DNA from: Deltaproteobacteria bacterium
GTDB lineage: Bacteria; Myxococcota_A; Polyangia; Haliangiales; Haliangiaceae
Assembly (NCBI GenBank): GCA_020630875.1
Contig: JAHDIH010000002.1
Coordinates: forward strand, 371,332-435,331
Length of the DNA: 64,000 bases
Reading direction: 5' to 3'
The translations under genes were made by a program, and so were the position numbers. The notes under the pieces were generated by a model. The model worked only from the letters and a program-made list of their open reading frames with translations. It searched no databases and was not told where the DNA came from. This document shows positions 7,493-16,374 of the stretch, one piece after another (position 1 is the stretch's first letter; each line of letters starts with the position of its first letter).

Positions 7493-9340
7493 GTGTACAT
7501 TAGAAGCATTGTTATAGCATCACTAGTTTTTTCTTCAGTGGCTTTCGGGCAAACCGAGGAGACTAATTATCCGGCTGAGAGGTATTCTCAATCTTTAGAT
7601 CGAATGGGTGTTTGGGGGGTAGATTCTGCCGCGCCTGTTCCGAGTGGAGCGTTTGGAATCAACTTGTGGCTTGGCTACAGTAACGATCCCATTTCCGTAT
7701 ACGCAGCGAATGATTTCGACAATCGTCTGGGACGATTCGTTGGAAACCGCGTAGGTGGTGAATTGTCGGCATACTACGGCTTTCTGAAAAGATTTCAAAT
7801 CGGCGTAAGACTTCCGTTCGTCGCCTATCAAAACCGTCCTTCGTCACAATCCGACCTATCCGCAGCGCCGCTTACAGACATTGCGGCTAACGGAATCGGT
7901 GACGTGGCAGCCACGTTGAAAGTCAGCTTATTTGACAAGCCCGAGAAATTTAATCTGGCACTTGGAGTTGAGGGAACCTTTCCGACTTCAGGCGGTAGCG
8001 ACTACCTAGGGCACGATCAATGGTCGGTAACTCCAGAGCTCATGGCTTCTGTACACCTTGCGAAACTTCGCATTCTTCTCAACGTTGGATGGCTTATTCT
8101 CCCTGAAGACAACGTCAGTATTGTTCCTGTACACGACGAGTTCGTACTTAAAGTTGGTGGTGCATTTGACGTCACCGAGAAACTAGCGATTGGTGCAAGC
8201 TGGCAAATGGGTACACTTGCCTACGACTTTTTCAATAGTCGTATTGACACGTATGGCGAGTTCGTTGGTGGTGTCACATACCGCGGATCTGACAACCTTG
8301 AAGTATTTCTCGGTGGTGGAGCTGGTATCACGAACGGCTACGGTTCTCCCGACTATCGAGGAATCTTAGGTGTGAGATTCGACAAAGGATTCGTCACCGA
8401 CGCTGATGGCGATGGCATTGCCGACGAAGACGACAAGTGCATGAACGAAGGTGAAGACTTTGACAAAATTGAAGACACCGACGGTTGTCCTGAAACTGAC
8501 GCTGACGGCGATGGAATCCTTGACGAAAACGACAAAGCTCCAACGGATCCAGAAGACAAAGACGGATTCGAAGACGAAGACGGTGTTCCAGACCTAGACA
8601 ACGATAAAGACGGTATTGCCGATGCGGATGACAAATGCCCAATGGATCCCGAGAACAAGAACGACTACCAAGACGACGATGGATGTCCTGACAGCAAAGA
8701 CAAAGATGGCGACGGCGTCAACGACGACGTAGACAAGTGTCCTGAGCAAGCAGAAGACATCGATAAAATCGCCGACGAAGATGGTTGTCCAGAGGAAGAT
8801 GCAGATGGTGACGGAGTCACTGATGTTGCCGACGGCTGCCCAATGAAACCTGGACCAGTAGAGAACAACGGTTGTCCAGATACCGACCGCGACGGTGACG
8901 GTGTGGTTGACCGATTGGACAACTGTCCAGACGAAGCCGGAACCGCTGCGAATCAGGGTTGTAAGAAGAAACAAGACGTACGCATCAGCGCTGGCAAGCT
9001 CGAGATTTTGAAGAAAGTCTACTTCTCCAGCGGCAAGTCAAAAATCCGAAGCAAGTCTTACAGACTGTTGCGCCAGGTGGCCAACGTTCTTAAGAATCAG
9101 CCACGAATCAAAGGCGTGCGAGTGGAAGGTCACACGGATAGCAAAGGTCGAGACAGCCGCAACATGACACTGTCGCAAAACAGAGCACAAGCAGTGGTGG
9201 ACTTCCTCGTGAAAGAAGGCGTTGACCCATCTCGCTTGAGCCCACAAGGCTACGGCGAAGAGCGTCCTGTTGATAGCAATAGAAGTCGAAGAGGTCGTGC
9301 TAACAACCGCCGCGTGGAATTTGTAATCACGGATCAATAG
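7493..9340 (+). CDS. OmpA-family outer membrane protein with thrombospondin type-3-like repeats
   Basis: A 615-residue envelope protein starting at GTG, with GGGGGA (7484-7489) upstream. A signal peptide (MYIRSIVIASLVFSSVAFG) is followed by a beta-rich region of about 270 residues that looks like a transmembrane barrel. Residues about 300-495 contain Asp-rich calcium-binding repeats of the type DADGDGIADEDDKC / DxDxDGxxDxxDxCP, each with paired cysteines. Residues about 505-615 form an OmpA C-terminal peptidoglycan-binding domain (VYFSSGKSKIRSKS, VEGHTDSKGRDSRNMTLSQNRAQAV, GEERPVDSNR). This architecture ties the outer membrane to the wall and is common in Deltaproteobacteria and Bacteroidetes. 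A strong terminator follows, so it is probably monocistronic. Confidence 0.92.
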   Translation: MYIRSIVIASLVFSSVAFGQTEETNYPAERYSQSLDRMGVWGVDSAAPVPSGAFGINLWLGYSNDPISVYAANDFDNRLGRFVGNRVGGELSAYYGFLKRFQIGVRLPFVAYQNRPSSQSDLSAAPLTDIAANGIGDVAATLKVSLFDKPEKFNLALGVEGTFPTSGGSDYLGHDQWSVTPELMASVHLAKLRILLNVGWLILPEDNVSIVPVHDEFVLKVGGAFDVTEKLAIGASWQMGTLAYDFFNSRIDTYGEFVGGVTYRGSDNLEVFLGGGAGITNGYGSPDYRGILGVRFDKGFVTDADGDGIADEDDKCMNEGEDFDKIEDTDGCPETDADGDGILDENDKAPTDPEDKDGFEDEDGVPDLDNDKDGIADADDKCPMDPENKNDYQDDDGCPDSKDKDGDGVNDDVDKCPEQAEDIDKIADEDGCPEEDADGDGVTDVADGCPMKPGPVENNGCPDTDRDGDGVVDRLDNCPDEAGTAANQGCKKKQDVRISAGKLEILKKVYFSSGKSKIRSKSYRLLRQVANVLKNQPRIKGVRVEGHTDSKGRDSRNMTLSQNRAQAVVDFLVKEGVDPSRLSPQGYGEERPVDSNRSRRGRANNRRVEFVITDQ

Positions 9341-9362
9341 CAGCAAGCTAGAATTGTTGAGA

Positions 9363-9392
9363 GGGAGGCTTTTGGCCTCCCTTTCATTTTTT
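9363..9392 (+). terminator. Rho-independent terminator after the OmpA-family gene
   Basis: A perfect 7-bp stem GGGAGGC / GCCTCCC (9363-9369 and 9375-9381) with a TTTTG loop is followed by a T-rich tract ending in six T residues. It lies 22 bases after the stop codon. Confidence 0.9.
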
Positions 9393-9397
9393 AATTT

Positions 9398-9925
9398 ATG
9401 GAGAATATGAGCAGCGAGAGTAAAAAATATAGATTCCCCTTCGCGAAGTTGATTCTGTTGACGACAGTTTTATTGGGAGCGCCTTCAGCATTGGCAGAGC
9501 ACGTAGAATTGGAAGATGAGCATGACAATTTACTTTACGTAAGTTTCGGGGGGAAAGGTGGCGCCTATACTATTGGCTACACTCATTGCATCCATCCAGA
9601 AATTGGTTTCGGTATTGCTGGTAGTTACTTTCAAGTGGCGAACGAAAAGCTAACCACCATTGTGCCTCATTTTTCCGGAAGACCCTGGCACAAAGGCGCG
9701 CACGCGTTATTTATTGACGCCGGTCCACAACTAATGTGGTATCGCTCACGATCACCCGTAGCATTGCTGGAAGATGAAACTAAGTTTGGTATCGGCGGGC
9801 AGGTTTCAGTCGGTTACGAATTTCATAATGGTTTTCTGTTTCGACCATTTTTGATGGGAGTAGTGGGGGCTCAGCAACAACGAGCTACACTCTGGGGCGG
9901 TATTGACATAGGAGTTTCTTGGTGA
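9398..9925 (+). CDS. Small outer-membrane beta-barrel-like protein
   Basis: A 175-residue exported protein. The signal peptide is clear (FAKLILLTTVLLGAPSALA, cleavage about residue 33). The rest alternates hydrophobic and polar residues with many Gly and aromatic positions and ends in an aromatic residue (GGIDIGVSW), as small outer-membrane barrels do. The start may be the ATG at 9407, because GGAGA lies between the two ATGs. Its stop overlaps the next gene's start region, so it is probably co-transcribed with the downstream lipoprotein phosphodiesterase-like gene. The family is not recognised. Confidence 0.65.
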   Translation: MENMSSESKKYRFPFAKLILLTTVLLGAPSALAEHVELEDEHDNLLYVSFGGKGGAYTIGYTHCIHPEIGFGIAGSYFQVANEKLTTIVPHFSGRPWHKGAHALFIDAGPQLMWYRSRSPVALLEDETKFGIGGQVSVGYEFHNGFLFRPFLMGVVGAQQQRATLWGGIDIGVSW

Positions 9926-10848
9926 GGGTATTAGGTATAATTGTTGTTTCTGCTTATCTGTTAGGATGCGTTGATGTCGAGTTGTCTGGCGGAACTGGTT
10001 GGTTTCCCGCTGAAGATCTGTCAGGTAACGGACTAACCGCTGAGATGGATCTGGATACTTTTGTGGGGACTACTTCTGGAGAGCTTCGAGTCGTCACCTA
10101 CAACGTTCACTTTGGAACCAATCCAGCAGCATTCTCCAGTGTACTTTCAACTCATCCGGAATTATCTAGCGCGGATATCTACGTCATACAAGAAATCGAA
10201 ACTCATGCTGACGAATCGGTATCGCGTACCAAAGTCATAGCCGACTCTTTGCAAATGAACTACGTGTACGTTCCATGGTTCTACCGACCGGACAAAAAGG
10301 ATGGCGGCGTGTTCTTCTCCTACGGAACGGCACTTTTATCGAAGCTACCTCTTTCCAATGTTCAAGTGATGGGGCTTGATAGGACTCGTGACATCGACGA
10401 TACGCTAAGCCCTAATTATGCTATTTCAGCGGAAGTTGATGTGAACGGTACCGCACTTCGTGTAGTTAACGTTCATTTGGACTTAAGATTGAGCGTTGGT
10501 ACTAGAATAGAGCAAATGCATCCAATCGTTGAGTCGCTAGATTCCTCGACAAACGTAGTGATGGGGGGAGATTTCAATACGAACTCGTTCATCTGGAACG
10601 AAGGGATACCAATCACCCCCACGGAAGTTACGCTCAATCTGAACCATGACGATCGTTTTGATGAATACATGACCGCATACGGTTTCGATACGCCTACAAA
10701 AATGTCGGGTCCCACGCAAACGTCTATTGCTGGTGATTATCGTCTCGATGCCTGGTTTACGCGGGGGACGACAAACTCAGACTTTAGTGTAGAGCGAAAC
10801 GTGGATATTTCAGATCACTACCCTCTGTGGTTGGATGTAGAACTTTAG
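9922..10848 (+). CDS. Endonuclease/exonuclease/phosphatase-family lipoprotein
   Basis: I place the start at GTG 9922, seven bases after GGAG (9911-9914); a TTG three bases earlier is possible. The product begins with a lipoprotein signal (VLGIIVVSAYLLGC). Motifs of the EEP phosphohydrolase superfamily follow in order: RVVTYNVHFG, IQEIE (metal-binding Glu), VVNVHLDLR, MGGDFNTN and the C-terminal SDHYPLWLDVEL with the catalytic His. Members hydrolyse phosphodiesters in nucleic acids, lipids or inositol phosphates. Export and lipidation point to an extracellular or periplasmic nuclease or phospholipase, but the substrate is not readable. It ends six bases from the convergent aldehyde-dehydrogenase-like gene. 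Confidence 0.82.
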   Translation: MRVLGIIVVSAYLLGCVDVELSGGTGWFPAEDLSGNGLTAEMDLDTFVGTTSGELRVVTYNVHFGTNPAAFSSVLSTHPELSSADIYVIQEIETHADESVSRTKVIADSLQMNYVYVPWFYRPDKKDGGVFFSYGTALLSKLPLSNVQVMGLDRTRDIDDTLSPNYAISAEVDVNGTALRVVNVHLDLRLSVGTRIEQMHPIVESLDSSTNVVMGGDFNTNSFIWNEGIPITPTEVTLNLNHDDRFDEYMTAYGFDTPTKMSGPTQTSIAGDYRLDAWFTRGTTNSDFSVERNVDISDHYPLWLDVEL

Positions 10849-10854
10849 CCTTCT

Positions 10855-12591
10855 TTAGAAGAGTACTTTCGCAAAAATCCCCGGCAGTTTTCCCCACCCG
10901 GGATTTGCTTCCATTTTTAGTAGAGCAGGACAGACTTTTGCAGCTTTGTAGTTATCGTAGAACCACAGTGGTTTAGGTCTAACGACCAAGTTGCCACGAA
11001 CCACACACTTATCTATGCCTTCAAGCATATAGGTATTGTGAACCCACCCAAGACCACTTTGAATATTGTCGAGCGTACTGCTGGGGTGTCCGCCCCATGC
11101 GGTGGTACCAAATCCATAGGCCAAAGCCGGCCAATGATTTATTGCTATTGTACCGTAACGAAGTTCTACGATTGCTTTGTTTAAGACTCTATCAACTGAT
11201 GGGGTCTTTTCGAGCTTTGGATGGATAATGATGCATGCATTCAAAGTTCCCCAAACGACGTCGTTAAAAAACGTTGTGATGTTGGTTAAAAAGTCCTCGG
11301 CACTGGCTCCGTCGACTTCTGTGTGACTGAGTATTCCACAAAATGGCTCAGTAGAGAAAAGCGGGTCATTGTGGTCACTAGAATCAACGTTTTGGATAAA
11401 TGCCCATTGTAGGTTTTCATCTGTCTTCTCACCAAATTTCAAAACGTCACGGCCTTTGGTTAGCTTTTCGTAGCGGTCGAATGCGCCAGGGTAGTAGGCT
11501 CTGCGGGTTGGTGCTTCCGAAAGTGCGCGGTGAACGTATTCACAGAACTTGTCTCGTTGTTTCCAACCTTTTGCCGTTACGAGTAGTTTTGCAGCATTGC
11601 AGTTAAAAGAACCGTTATTAGCGACCATCGAAGCTACATTTTGAGCTTGAAACCACAGCTCGCTGTCGGAGTAGTTGTAAGGTACAACCGCAACGGGGCT
11701 AATGTTGCCTAGCTCAGAAAGAATTGGCTTCTTTAGTTTCGGATCGTTGTTTTTGATACGCTCTGCTTTTTCGTCTCCGAAGCCCCAGACAATAGCATCA
11801 TGCGTCCTGTCGGAGCCAGTGATGTGAATACTGTCGATTCCATCGTGGCTACTCGTATACTTTCCTACCTCAACGCCGCCGTAAACGATTCTAAGGTAGC
11901 CTTTGTCGATCATTGGCTTGAGGGCGTCCTCTAGAATTGGTCCCGACCATTCGTTTACTGGATTCATTTTTAGCAAGCAGACCGCACCGTCATGAAACAT
12001 CTTGGTAAACGCATCCATCGGACCGATAGACGATACGTTACCAGCGCCCAGGACCAGGCATAATTCTCCTTCTGGGTCCGCCTTCGAGTAAAAGCTTGCT
12101 TGTTTTTCTCTGGCCGTTTGCTTGGTAAGGCCTTCTTCCATCAGCATGTATGAAGTGAAGCCACCATACATCACTTGATCTAGCTTGCTCGATGGCATGA
12201 CCTCTACCTGTAGGTGACCATCGGTTCGTACACTAGACCCTTTTCCGAACGATGGTTTACCGGTCCGGGAAATTTCATCCAGCGATTCGGCTATCAGCCG
12301 CAGCATTCGGATCGTAGTAATTGGTCCCCCGAGCCATTCTTCTGCTTTCAAATGTCCCGTTAGACCACGAGCTCTAGAGCCTTCGTCTACCCAGCGTTGG
12401 GCTTGCCGAGCAACCGTAACAATCGTTTCTCTAGCGAGGCTCGCCTTGGCTGATGGTGACAGCCTTGCGAACTGGGTCGCGTTTCCGCGTAACTCGGCTA
12501 ATGCTTGGTCAATTTGCTTTGGCGTAGTTTCGCGCTTACTGGTAGCGCTTGCGCTCATTGCCAATGAATTTGATTGCGGAGATACTGTCAT
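10855..12591 (-). CDS. Aldehyde-dehydrogenase-superfamily protein
   Basis: A 578-residue protein, longer than the usual 480-500 residues. The region 175-340 carries recognisable ALDH features: a Rossmann-type VLGAGNVSSIGPMDAF, VCLLKMNPVNEW, DSIHITGSDRT, the general-base segment LSELGNISPV (E293) and NNGSFNCNAAK with the likely catalytic C331. The C-terminal half keeps the NHWPALAYGFGTTAWGGHPSS substrate/oligomerisation region. It would oxidise an aldehyde with NAD(P), or act as an acylating reductase; sequence alone does not decide this. The N-terminal 45 residues are Ser/Thr-rich and low in conservation, and an internal ATG at 12558 could be the true start. It stands alone on the minus strand. 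Confidence 0.8.
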   Translation of the reverse strand: MTVSPQSNSLAMSASATSKRETTPKQIDQALAELRGNATQFARLSPSAKASLARETIVTVARQAQRWVDEGSRARGLTGHLKAEEWLGGPITTIRMLRLIAESLDEISRTGKPSFGKGSSVRTDGHLQVEVMPSSKLDQVMYGGFTSYMLMEEGLTKQTAREKQASFYSKADPEGELCLVLGAGNVSSIGPMDAFTKMFHDGAVCLLKMNPVNEWSGPILEDALKPMIDKGYLRIVYGGVEVGKYTSSHDGIDSIHITGSDRTHDAIVWGFGDEKAERIKNNDPKLKKPILSELGNISPVAVVPYNYSDSELWFQAQNVASMVANNGSFNCNAAKLLVTAKGWKQRDKFCEYVHRALSEAPTRRAYYPGAFDRYEKLTKGRDVLKFGEKTDENLQWAFIQNVDSSDHNDPLFSTEPFCGILSHTEVDGASAEDFLTNITTFFNDVVWGTLNACIIIHPKLEKTPSVDRVLNKAIVELRYGTIAINHWPALAYGFGTTAWGGHPSSTLDNIQSGLGWVHNTYMLEGIDKCVVRGNLVVRPKPLWFYDNYKAAKVCPALLKMEANPGWGKLPGIFAKVLF

Positions 12592-12623
12592 GGCGGCAGT
12601 CTAAACGAGGTCTCTTAAGGATG

Positions 12624-13742
12624 CTAGTCGATAGCGACCTCGCAACCAGAAAGCACGTTAACCGACGAAACACCGTTGATTCTCATGCTGTCGCACGTTG
12701 CGATATCGAACACCACTTCACCTGTACTACTGTCGTACGTAAAACCCGAGTCCATGAGCTGACCATCAGCAAGGACAAATACATCTCCTTCAGGCATGTC
12801 TTCCACGGTGAATCGGCAAGGAATGACGCTGCCCACAATATTTTCGAGCGTTGTCCCTAGAGAAGTTGCATCGGGGGCAATATATGCGGAACCCGTGCCG
12901 CCTGCAGTGGCAATCTTATCCAAAATATACCCAGAGTTGGTTCCGTAAGCGATTGCGAAAGTGATCACACCGTCGTTGCGCAGGCTTTGTACCGCGGCTT
13001 CCGTTTCTTGCGTGCTACCACTGCAAGACTCTCCCCCATCTGTCATAAAGACAATGGCATCTTGCCCTTGGGGGGTGGAAGAAAATTGATTGTTCGCAGC
13101 AAGATATTCGAACTGAGCCGTAATAGGTGTCAGTGCCTCGTTTGACGGAGGAGTGCTGTTCATGCGACTGATGACTTGCGGCCCGTGCTGGGGACCTACC
13201 GAGGGGCTCGCTCCACCGACGTTGCAGTCTCCGCTGGACGGAAATAGTGCGAGTCCCAGGTTAGAGTTACCACCAAACGTGTTGGCAATAGAAGTCACAG
13301 CTTGTTTGGCTCCCGTCCAACCGCTGCCACTCATCGAAGACGAGCGATCGACAACCAATAAGATGTTCGGTTCTACTGGTTCCGCGACGTGCTCGTCACC
13401 ATTGCAGCCGCACGTTCCTTCATTGATGGTCTCGACCGCACCAAAGCACGTTTCGTTGCTGAGACACTGTCCGTCGGTAAAACATGGCGTTCCTGTTTGA
13501 GCATGCTCGCAAATACCAGCAGCTGAGCAGAAGGCACCGAGTCCACAGTCGTCGTGACCAATGCAGGTAAGATTACTTTCGCATTGATTGGTTGCTGGGT
13601 TACAGATTTCAGGCGCAATGCACTCTTCTGCTCGATTGCAGGTATCTGACTTTTCGCCGTCGCCGTCTCCCAATTCGGGGTCCTCAACCGGAGCAGGACC
13701 GCAAGCGAGAAGTACAACACTTAAACCTAGAATAAACCTCAT
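12624..13742 (-). CDS. VWA-domain lipoprotein, paralogue 1
   Basis: From the ATG at 13742 the product begins MRFILGLSVVLLACG, a standard lipoprotein signal. A Cys-rich N-terminal part follows (about ten cysteines in EECIAPEICNPATNQC and CSAAGICEHAQTGTPC style spacing), then a von Willebrand factor A domain. The metal-ion-dependent adhesion motif is intact (VVDRSSSMSG with DxSxS, and FMTDGGESC). A conserved C-terminal module closes the protein (DGQLMDSGFTYDSSTGEVVF...C...VNVLSGC). VWA domains bind ligands through a metal ion; a surface adhesion or sensing role is likely but unproven. It is the first and most divergent of three head-to-tail paralogues. Confidence 0.85.
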   Translation of the reverse strand: MRFILGLSVVLLACGPAPVEDPELGDGDGEKSDTCNRAEECIAPEICNPATNQCESNLTCIGHDDCGLGAFCSAAGICEHAQTGTPCFTDGQCLSNETCFGAVETINEGTCGCNGDEHVAEPVEPNILLVVDRSSSMSGSGWTGAKQAVTSIANTFGGNSNLGLALFPSSGDCNVGGASPSVGPQHGPQVISRMNSTPPSNEALTPITAQFEYLAANNQFSSTPQGQDAIVFMTDGGESCSGSTQETEAAVQSLRNDGVITFAIAYGTNSGYILDKIATAGGTGSAYIAPDATSLGTTLENIVGSVIPCRFTVEDMPEGDVFVLADGQLMDSGFTYDSSTGEVVFDIATCDSMRINGVSSVNVLSGCEVAID

Positions 13743-13752
13743 TGCGTGAATC

Positions 13753-13775
13753 GTAGTCGTATTGTGCTCGACTAC
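13753..13775. promoter_or_regulatory. Inverted repeat upstream of VWA paralogue 1
   Basis: Perfect 7-bp arms GTAGTCG (13753-13759) and CGACTAC (13769-13775) with a 9-base spacer lie 10 bases upstream of the ATG. The repeat could be an operator or a hairpin in the leader. No similar repeat precedes the two other VWA genes. Confidence 0.3.
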
Positions 13776-13813
13776 AAGCAATTTCTAAAATTACCTGTAT
13801 TTACGAGAGTTTA

Positions 13814-14923
13814 TCAGTCTGGAATGGCGGCGCAACCGGATAAAATTTCCACTTTGCTGTTGTCGTTCTGGCGAAGCATCTGGCACGTCGCGTTGTCAAA
13901 TACCACTTCGCCAGTGCTCGAATCGTAGGTCCAACCAGAATCGACGACTTCATCATCAACTAAGACCACGACGTCACCGGTAGGCATCCCTGTGACGACG
14001 TAGCTGCATGGCAGAACGTTGCCGATGATTGTGGAAAGCACCATCGCGAGAGCAGGACCGTCTGGGGCATCGTATCGGTTCACGGTACCTCCAGCGGTAG
14101 CGATTGTATCTAGTGTCGCGGCGCTAGCACTGTTTCCGTAGCCAATCGCGAAGCTGAGGACTCCTTGGTTGTTAAGCGACGTCACCGCAGCAGACAAGGA
14201 TGCGGGACTCCCTGAGCATCCATCTCCCCCGTCAGTCATAAATACGATCGCGTTTTGTCCCCCGTTGCTTGGGAATTGATTGTTGTTTGCGAAATATTCA
14301 AACTGTGCCGTAATCGGGGTGCCTCCGGTGGTGCTAACGCTGGCGATGCGCGACTTAACATTTGCGCCATTGTTGGCTGCGATTGCAGGGTTCGCCCCAG
14401 CCACGTCACAAGTACCCGACGATGGAAAAATGGCAAGTCCGAGATTCGACGACATTCCAAAGTTATCGGCGATTGAATTTACCGCAGTTTTGGCGCCAGT
14501 CCATGGCGATCCACTCATGGAACCGGAGCGATCTACAACCAATAAAATGTTTGGTGGTCTTGCTTCCGCAACGTGAGATTCAGCGGTGCATCCGCAAGCA
14601 CCGGCGCTGTCAACGGAAACGCCAAAACACATTTCGGTAGTCAAACATTGGTCGTCGGTTTCGCATGGAGAACCGGTTTCTGACTGTTGGCAAACGCCAC
14701 CCCAAGTACAGTGTCCGCCATTTCCGCATTCTGCGTGCTGGTCGCAGTCCAGATTGTCGTCGCATTGATTGGTTGAGGGATTGCATACTGCAGGGAACAA
14801 ACAAGTGGTGGCGTGAGCGCAATCATCTCCTTTAACGACAATATCACCATCTCCCTGATCGGAAGGCCCACAGTTCAAGAGTGCAAGAACTGAAATACTC
14901 AATACAATTAATCGACTCACCAC
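13814..14923 (-). CDS. VWA-domain lipoprotein, paralogue 2
   Basis: A 369-residue lipoprotein starting at GTG (MVSRLIVLSISVLALLNCG). The layout equals its neighbours: a Cys-rich N-terminus (DDCAHATTCLFPAVCNPSTNQC), a VWA domain with MIDAS residues in VVDRSGSMSG and VFMTDGGDGC, the GGTPITAQFEYFANNNQ segment, and the C-terminal module TGDVVVLVDDEVVDSGWTYDSSTG ending VEILSGC. It is clearly closer to paralogue 3 than to paralogue 1, for example in the shared GPSDxGDG, NFGMSSNLGLA and AGANPAIAANNG stretches, so this pair is the younger duplication. A TATACT hexamer lies only about seven bases before the start codon on the coding strand. Confidence 0.85.
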   Translation of the reverse strand: MVSRLIVLSISVLALLNCGPSDQGDGDIVVKGDDCAHATTCLFPAVCNPSTNQCDDNLDCDQHAECGNGGHCTWGGVCQQSETGSPCETDDQCLTTEMCFGVSVDSAGACGCTAESHVAEARPPNILLVVDRSGSMSGSPWTGAKTAVNSIADNFGMSSNLGLAIFPSSGTCDVAGANPAIAANNGANVKSRIASVSTTGGTPITAQFEYFANNNQFPSNGGQNAIVFMTDGGDGCSGSPASLSAAVTSLNNQGVLSFAIGYGNSASAATLDTIATAGGTVNRYDAPDGPALAMVLSTIIGNVLPCSYVVTGMPTGDVVVLVDDEVVDSGWTYDSSTGEVVFDNATCQMLRQNDNSKVEILSGCAAIPD

Positions 14924-14990
14924 CAGAGAGTATAGGTGAAGGTGATACAGTTAAATCGAAAAAGGAGAGGTGAGAAAAGATTGTCGAGAT

Positions 14991-16103
14991 CTATTCGGGA
15001 ATCACCGCGCAGCCAGATAGAATTTCAACTTCGGTGTTCTCGTTGTCTCGCAGCATCTGACACGTAGCGTTATCAAATGTTACTTCACCTGTGTTTGAAT
15101 CGTAGGTCCATCCAGAGTCTACCTTCTCACCATCGACAAGCACTACGACATCGCCGGAAGGCATTCCAGATACTGCGTAGTTGCAAGGTAAGACGTTACC
15201 GATAATGTTAGATAATACGGTGGCAAGGGCCGCGCCGTTTGGCGCATCGTAAGGAGTCATGGTGCCACCGGCGGTGGCAATCGTTGTAAGAGTGGAGGAG
15301 GCCGCACTACTTCCGTATGCAATCGCGAAGGTAAGTACTCCTTGGTTAGTGAGGGACGTAACGGCTGTTCCTGTGGCGCTGTCATTGCCCGAACAGGAAT
15401 CTCCACCGTCCGTCATAAATACGATTACGTTTTGACCACCGTTGTTATTGGTGAATTGATTATTGTTTGCCAGGTATTGGAATTGAGCTGTAATTGGCGT
15501 ACCTGATCCTGACGCGGTAGTTCCCGCAATCCGGGACTTAATATTGTTTCCGTTGTTCGCAGCAATGGCTGGATTAGCGCCAGCGACATCACAGCTTCCG
15601 CTGGATGGAAACATCGCTAGGCCTAGATTGGAGGACATCCCGAAGTTGTCTGCGATCGAGTCCACTGCGGTTTTGGCCCCTGTCCATGGGGTTCCGCTCA
15701 TAGAACCAGAGCGGTCGACTACCAGAAGAATGTTCGGGGCTTGAGCTTCTGCGACGTGGGACTCGCCGGTACATCCGCAAGCTCCTTCGCTGTTTACCGA
15801 AGCTCCAAAACAAGTCTCGGTGGTAAGGCATTGATCGTCTGACTCGCATGGTGAACCGGTTTGAGACTGCTCACAAATTCCGCCAGGTGTGCAGTGCCCA
15901 CCAAGTCCACAGTCGGTATGAAAGGTACAATCTAAATTACCGTCACACTGGTTGGTTTCAGGATTGCAAACTTCAGGGAAGATGCATTCCGTGGCGCGAT
16001 TGCAATCGTCACCTTTGACGACTTCTCCACCATCACCTGGGTCTGAAGGACCGCAATTTATCATTCCAAAAACTAACCCAATACTCAGTAATCGCTTCAA
16101 CAC
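14991..16103 (-). CDS. VWA-domain lipoprotein, paralogue 3
   Basis: I use the GTG at 16103, which gives a 17-residue signal before the lipid cysteine (LKRLLSIGLVFGMINC), matching paralogue 2; an in-frame TTG lies at 16127. The Cys-rich N-terminus, the VWA domain (VVDRSGSMSG, VFMTDGGDSC) and the C-terminal module (SGDVVVLVDGEKVDSGWTYDSNTG, then VEILSGC) are intact. Asn/Gly-rich insertions around the GNNIKSRIAGTTASGSGTP and NNNQFTNNNGGQN segments distinguish it from paralogue 2. It is probably a surface-exposed metal-dependent binding protein. It is the first gene of the trio in the direction of transcription, with 67 bases to paralogue 2. Confidence 0.84.
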   Translation of the reverse strand: MLKRLLSIGLVFGMINCGPSDPGDGGEVVKGDDCNRATECIFPEVCNPETNQCDGNLDCTFHTDCGLGGHCTPGGICEQSQTGSPCESDDQCLTTETCFGASVNSEGACGCTGESHVAEAQAPNILLVVDRSGSMSGTPWTGAKTAVDSIADNFGMSSNLGLAMFPSSGSCDVAGANPAIAANNGNNIKSRIAGTTASGSGTPITAQFQYLANNNQFTNNNGGQNVIVFMTDGGDSCSGNDSATGTAVTSLTNQGVLTFAIAYGSSAASSTLTTIATAGGTMTPYDAPNGAALATVLSNIIGNVLPCNYAVSGMPSGDVVVLVDGEKVDSGWTYDSNTGEVTFDNATCQMLRDNENTEVEILSGCAVIPE

Positions 16104-16172
16104 ATTCGAATGGTATAGGCGAACCAAGCGAATTAAAACGTAAAACGATAAAGGTAAAGGTATTTTTTCTAA

Positions 16173-16193
16173 AACATTTCAGTGAGAAATGTT
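16173..16193. promoter_or_regulatory. Inverted repeat in the 271-base gap upstream of the VWA trio
   Basis: Perfect 8-bp arms AACATTTC (16173-16180) and GAAATGTT (16186-16193) with a 5-base spacer. It sits 70 bases upstream of paralogue 3 and is a reasonable operator candidate. The rest of the gap is AT-rich and holds the terminator at 16326 but no gene that I can support. Confidence 0.35.
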
Positions 16194-16325
16194 CATCCAT
16201 TCATTACTGTAGTGGAGGTCTCTTTTAATCAACCTAAACACAAAGAATCGATTTCATGGTGCCCAATCAGTGAAGGTAATTCTTGAATACAATGATAACC
16301 GTCTCTGCATCCGATACTCAAACGC

Positions 16326-16354
16326 AAAAAAGCGCCCGGTAAAGGACGCTTTTT
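16326..16354 (-). terminator. Rho-independent terminator of the Cys-rich lipoprotein gene
   Basis: Read on the minus strand it is an A-run, GCGTCC, a 6-base loop, GGGCGC and six T residues. The stem has one G-T wobble. It starts about 20 bases after the stop of the upstream minus-strand gene. The flanking A and T runs make it potentially bidirectional. Confidence 0.85.
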
Positions 16355-16374
16355 CACTTATCTAAACGAGTAGA

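Noticed and set aside
8353-8974. Long open frames antisense to the Asp-rich repeats of the OmpA-family gene
   Set aside because: They arise from the repetitive GAC/GAT codon pattern; products are low-complexity Ser/Arg-rich or Val-rich and have no start signals.
13153-14871. Several open frames antisense to or overlapping the VWA lipoprotein genes
   Set aside because: They recur at the same place in the paralogues only because the sense genes are alike; sense frames have signals, MIDAS motifs and proper ends.
16128-16325. Possible small RNA in the gap before the VWA trio
   Set aside because: Apart from the terminator and one dyad, I could not see a promoter-hairpin-terminator arrangement that would support an RNA gene.
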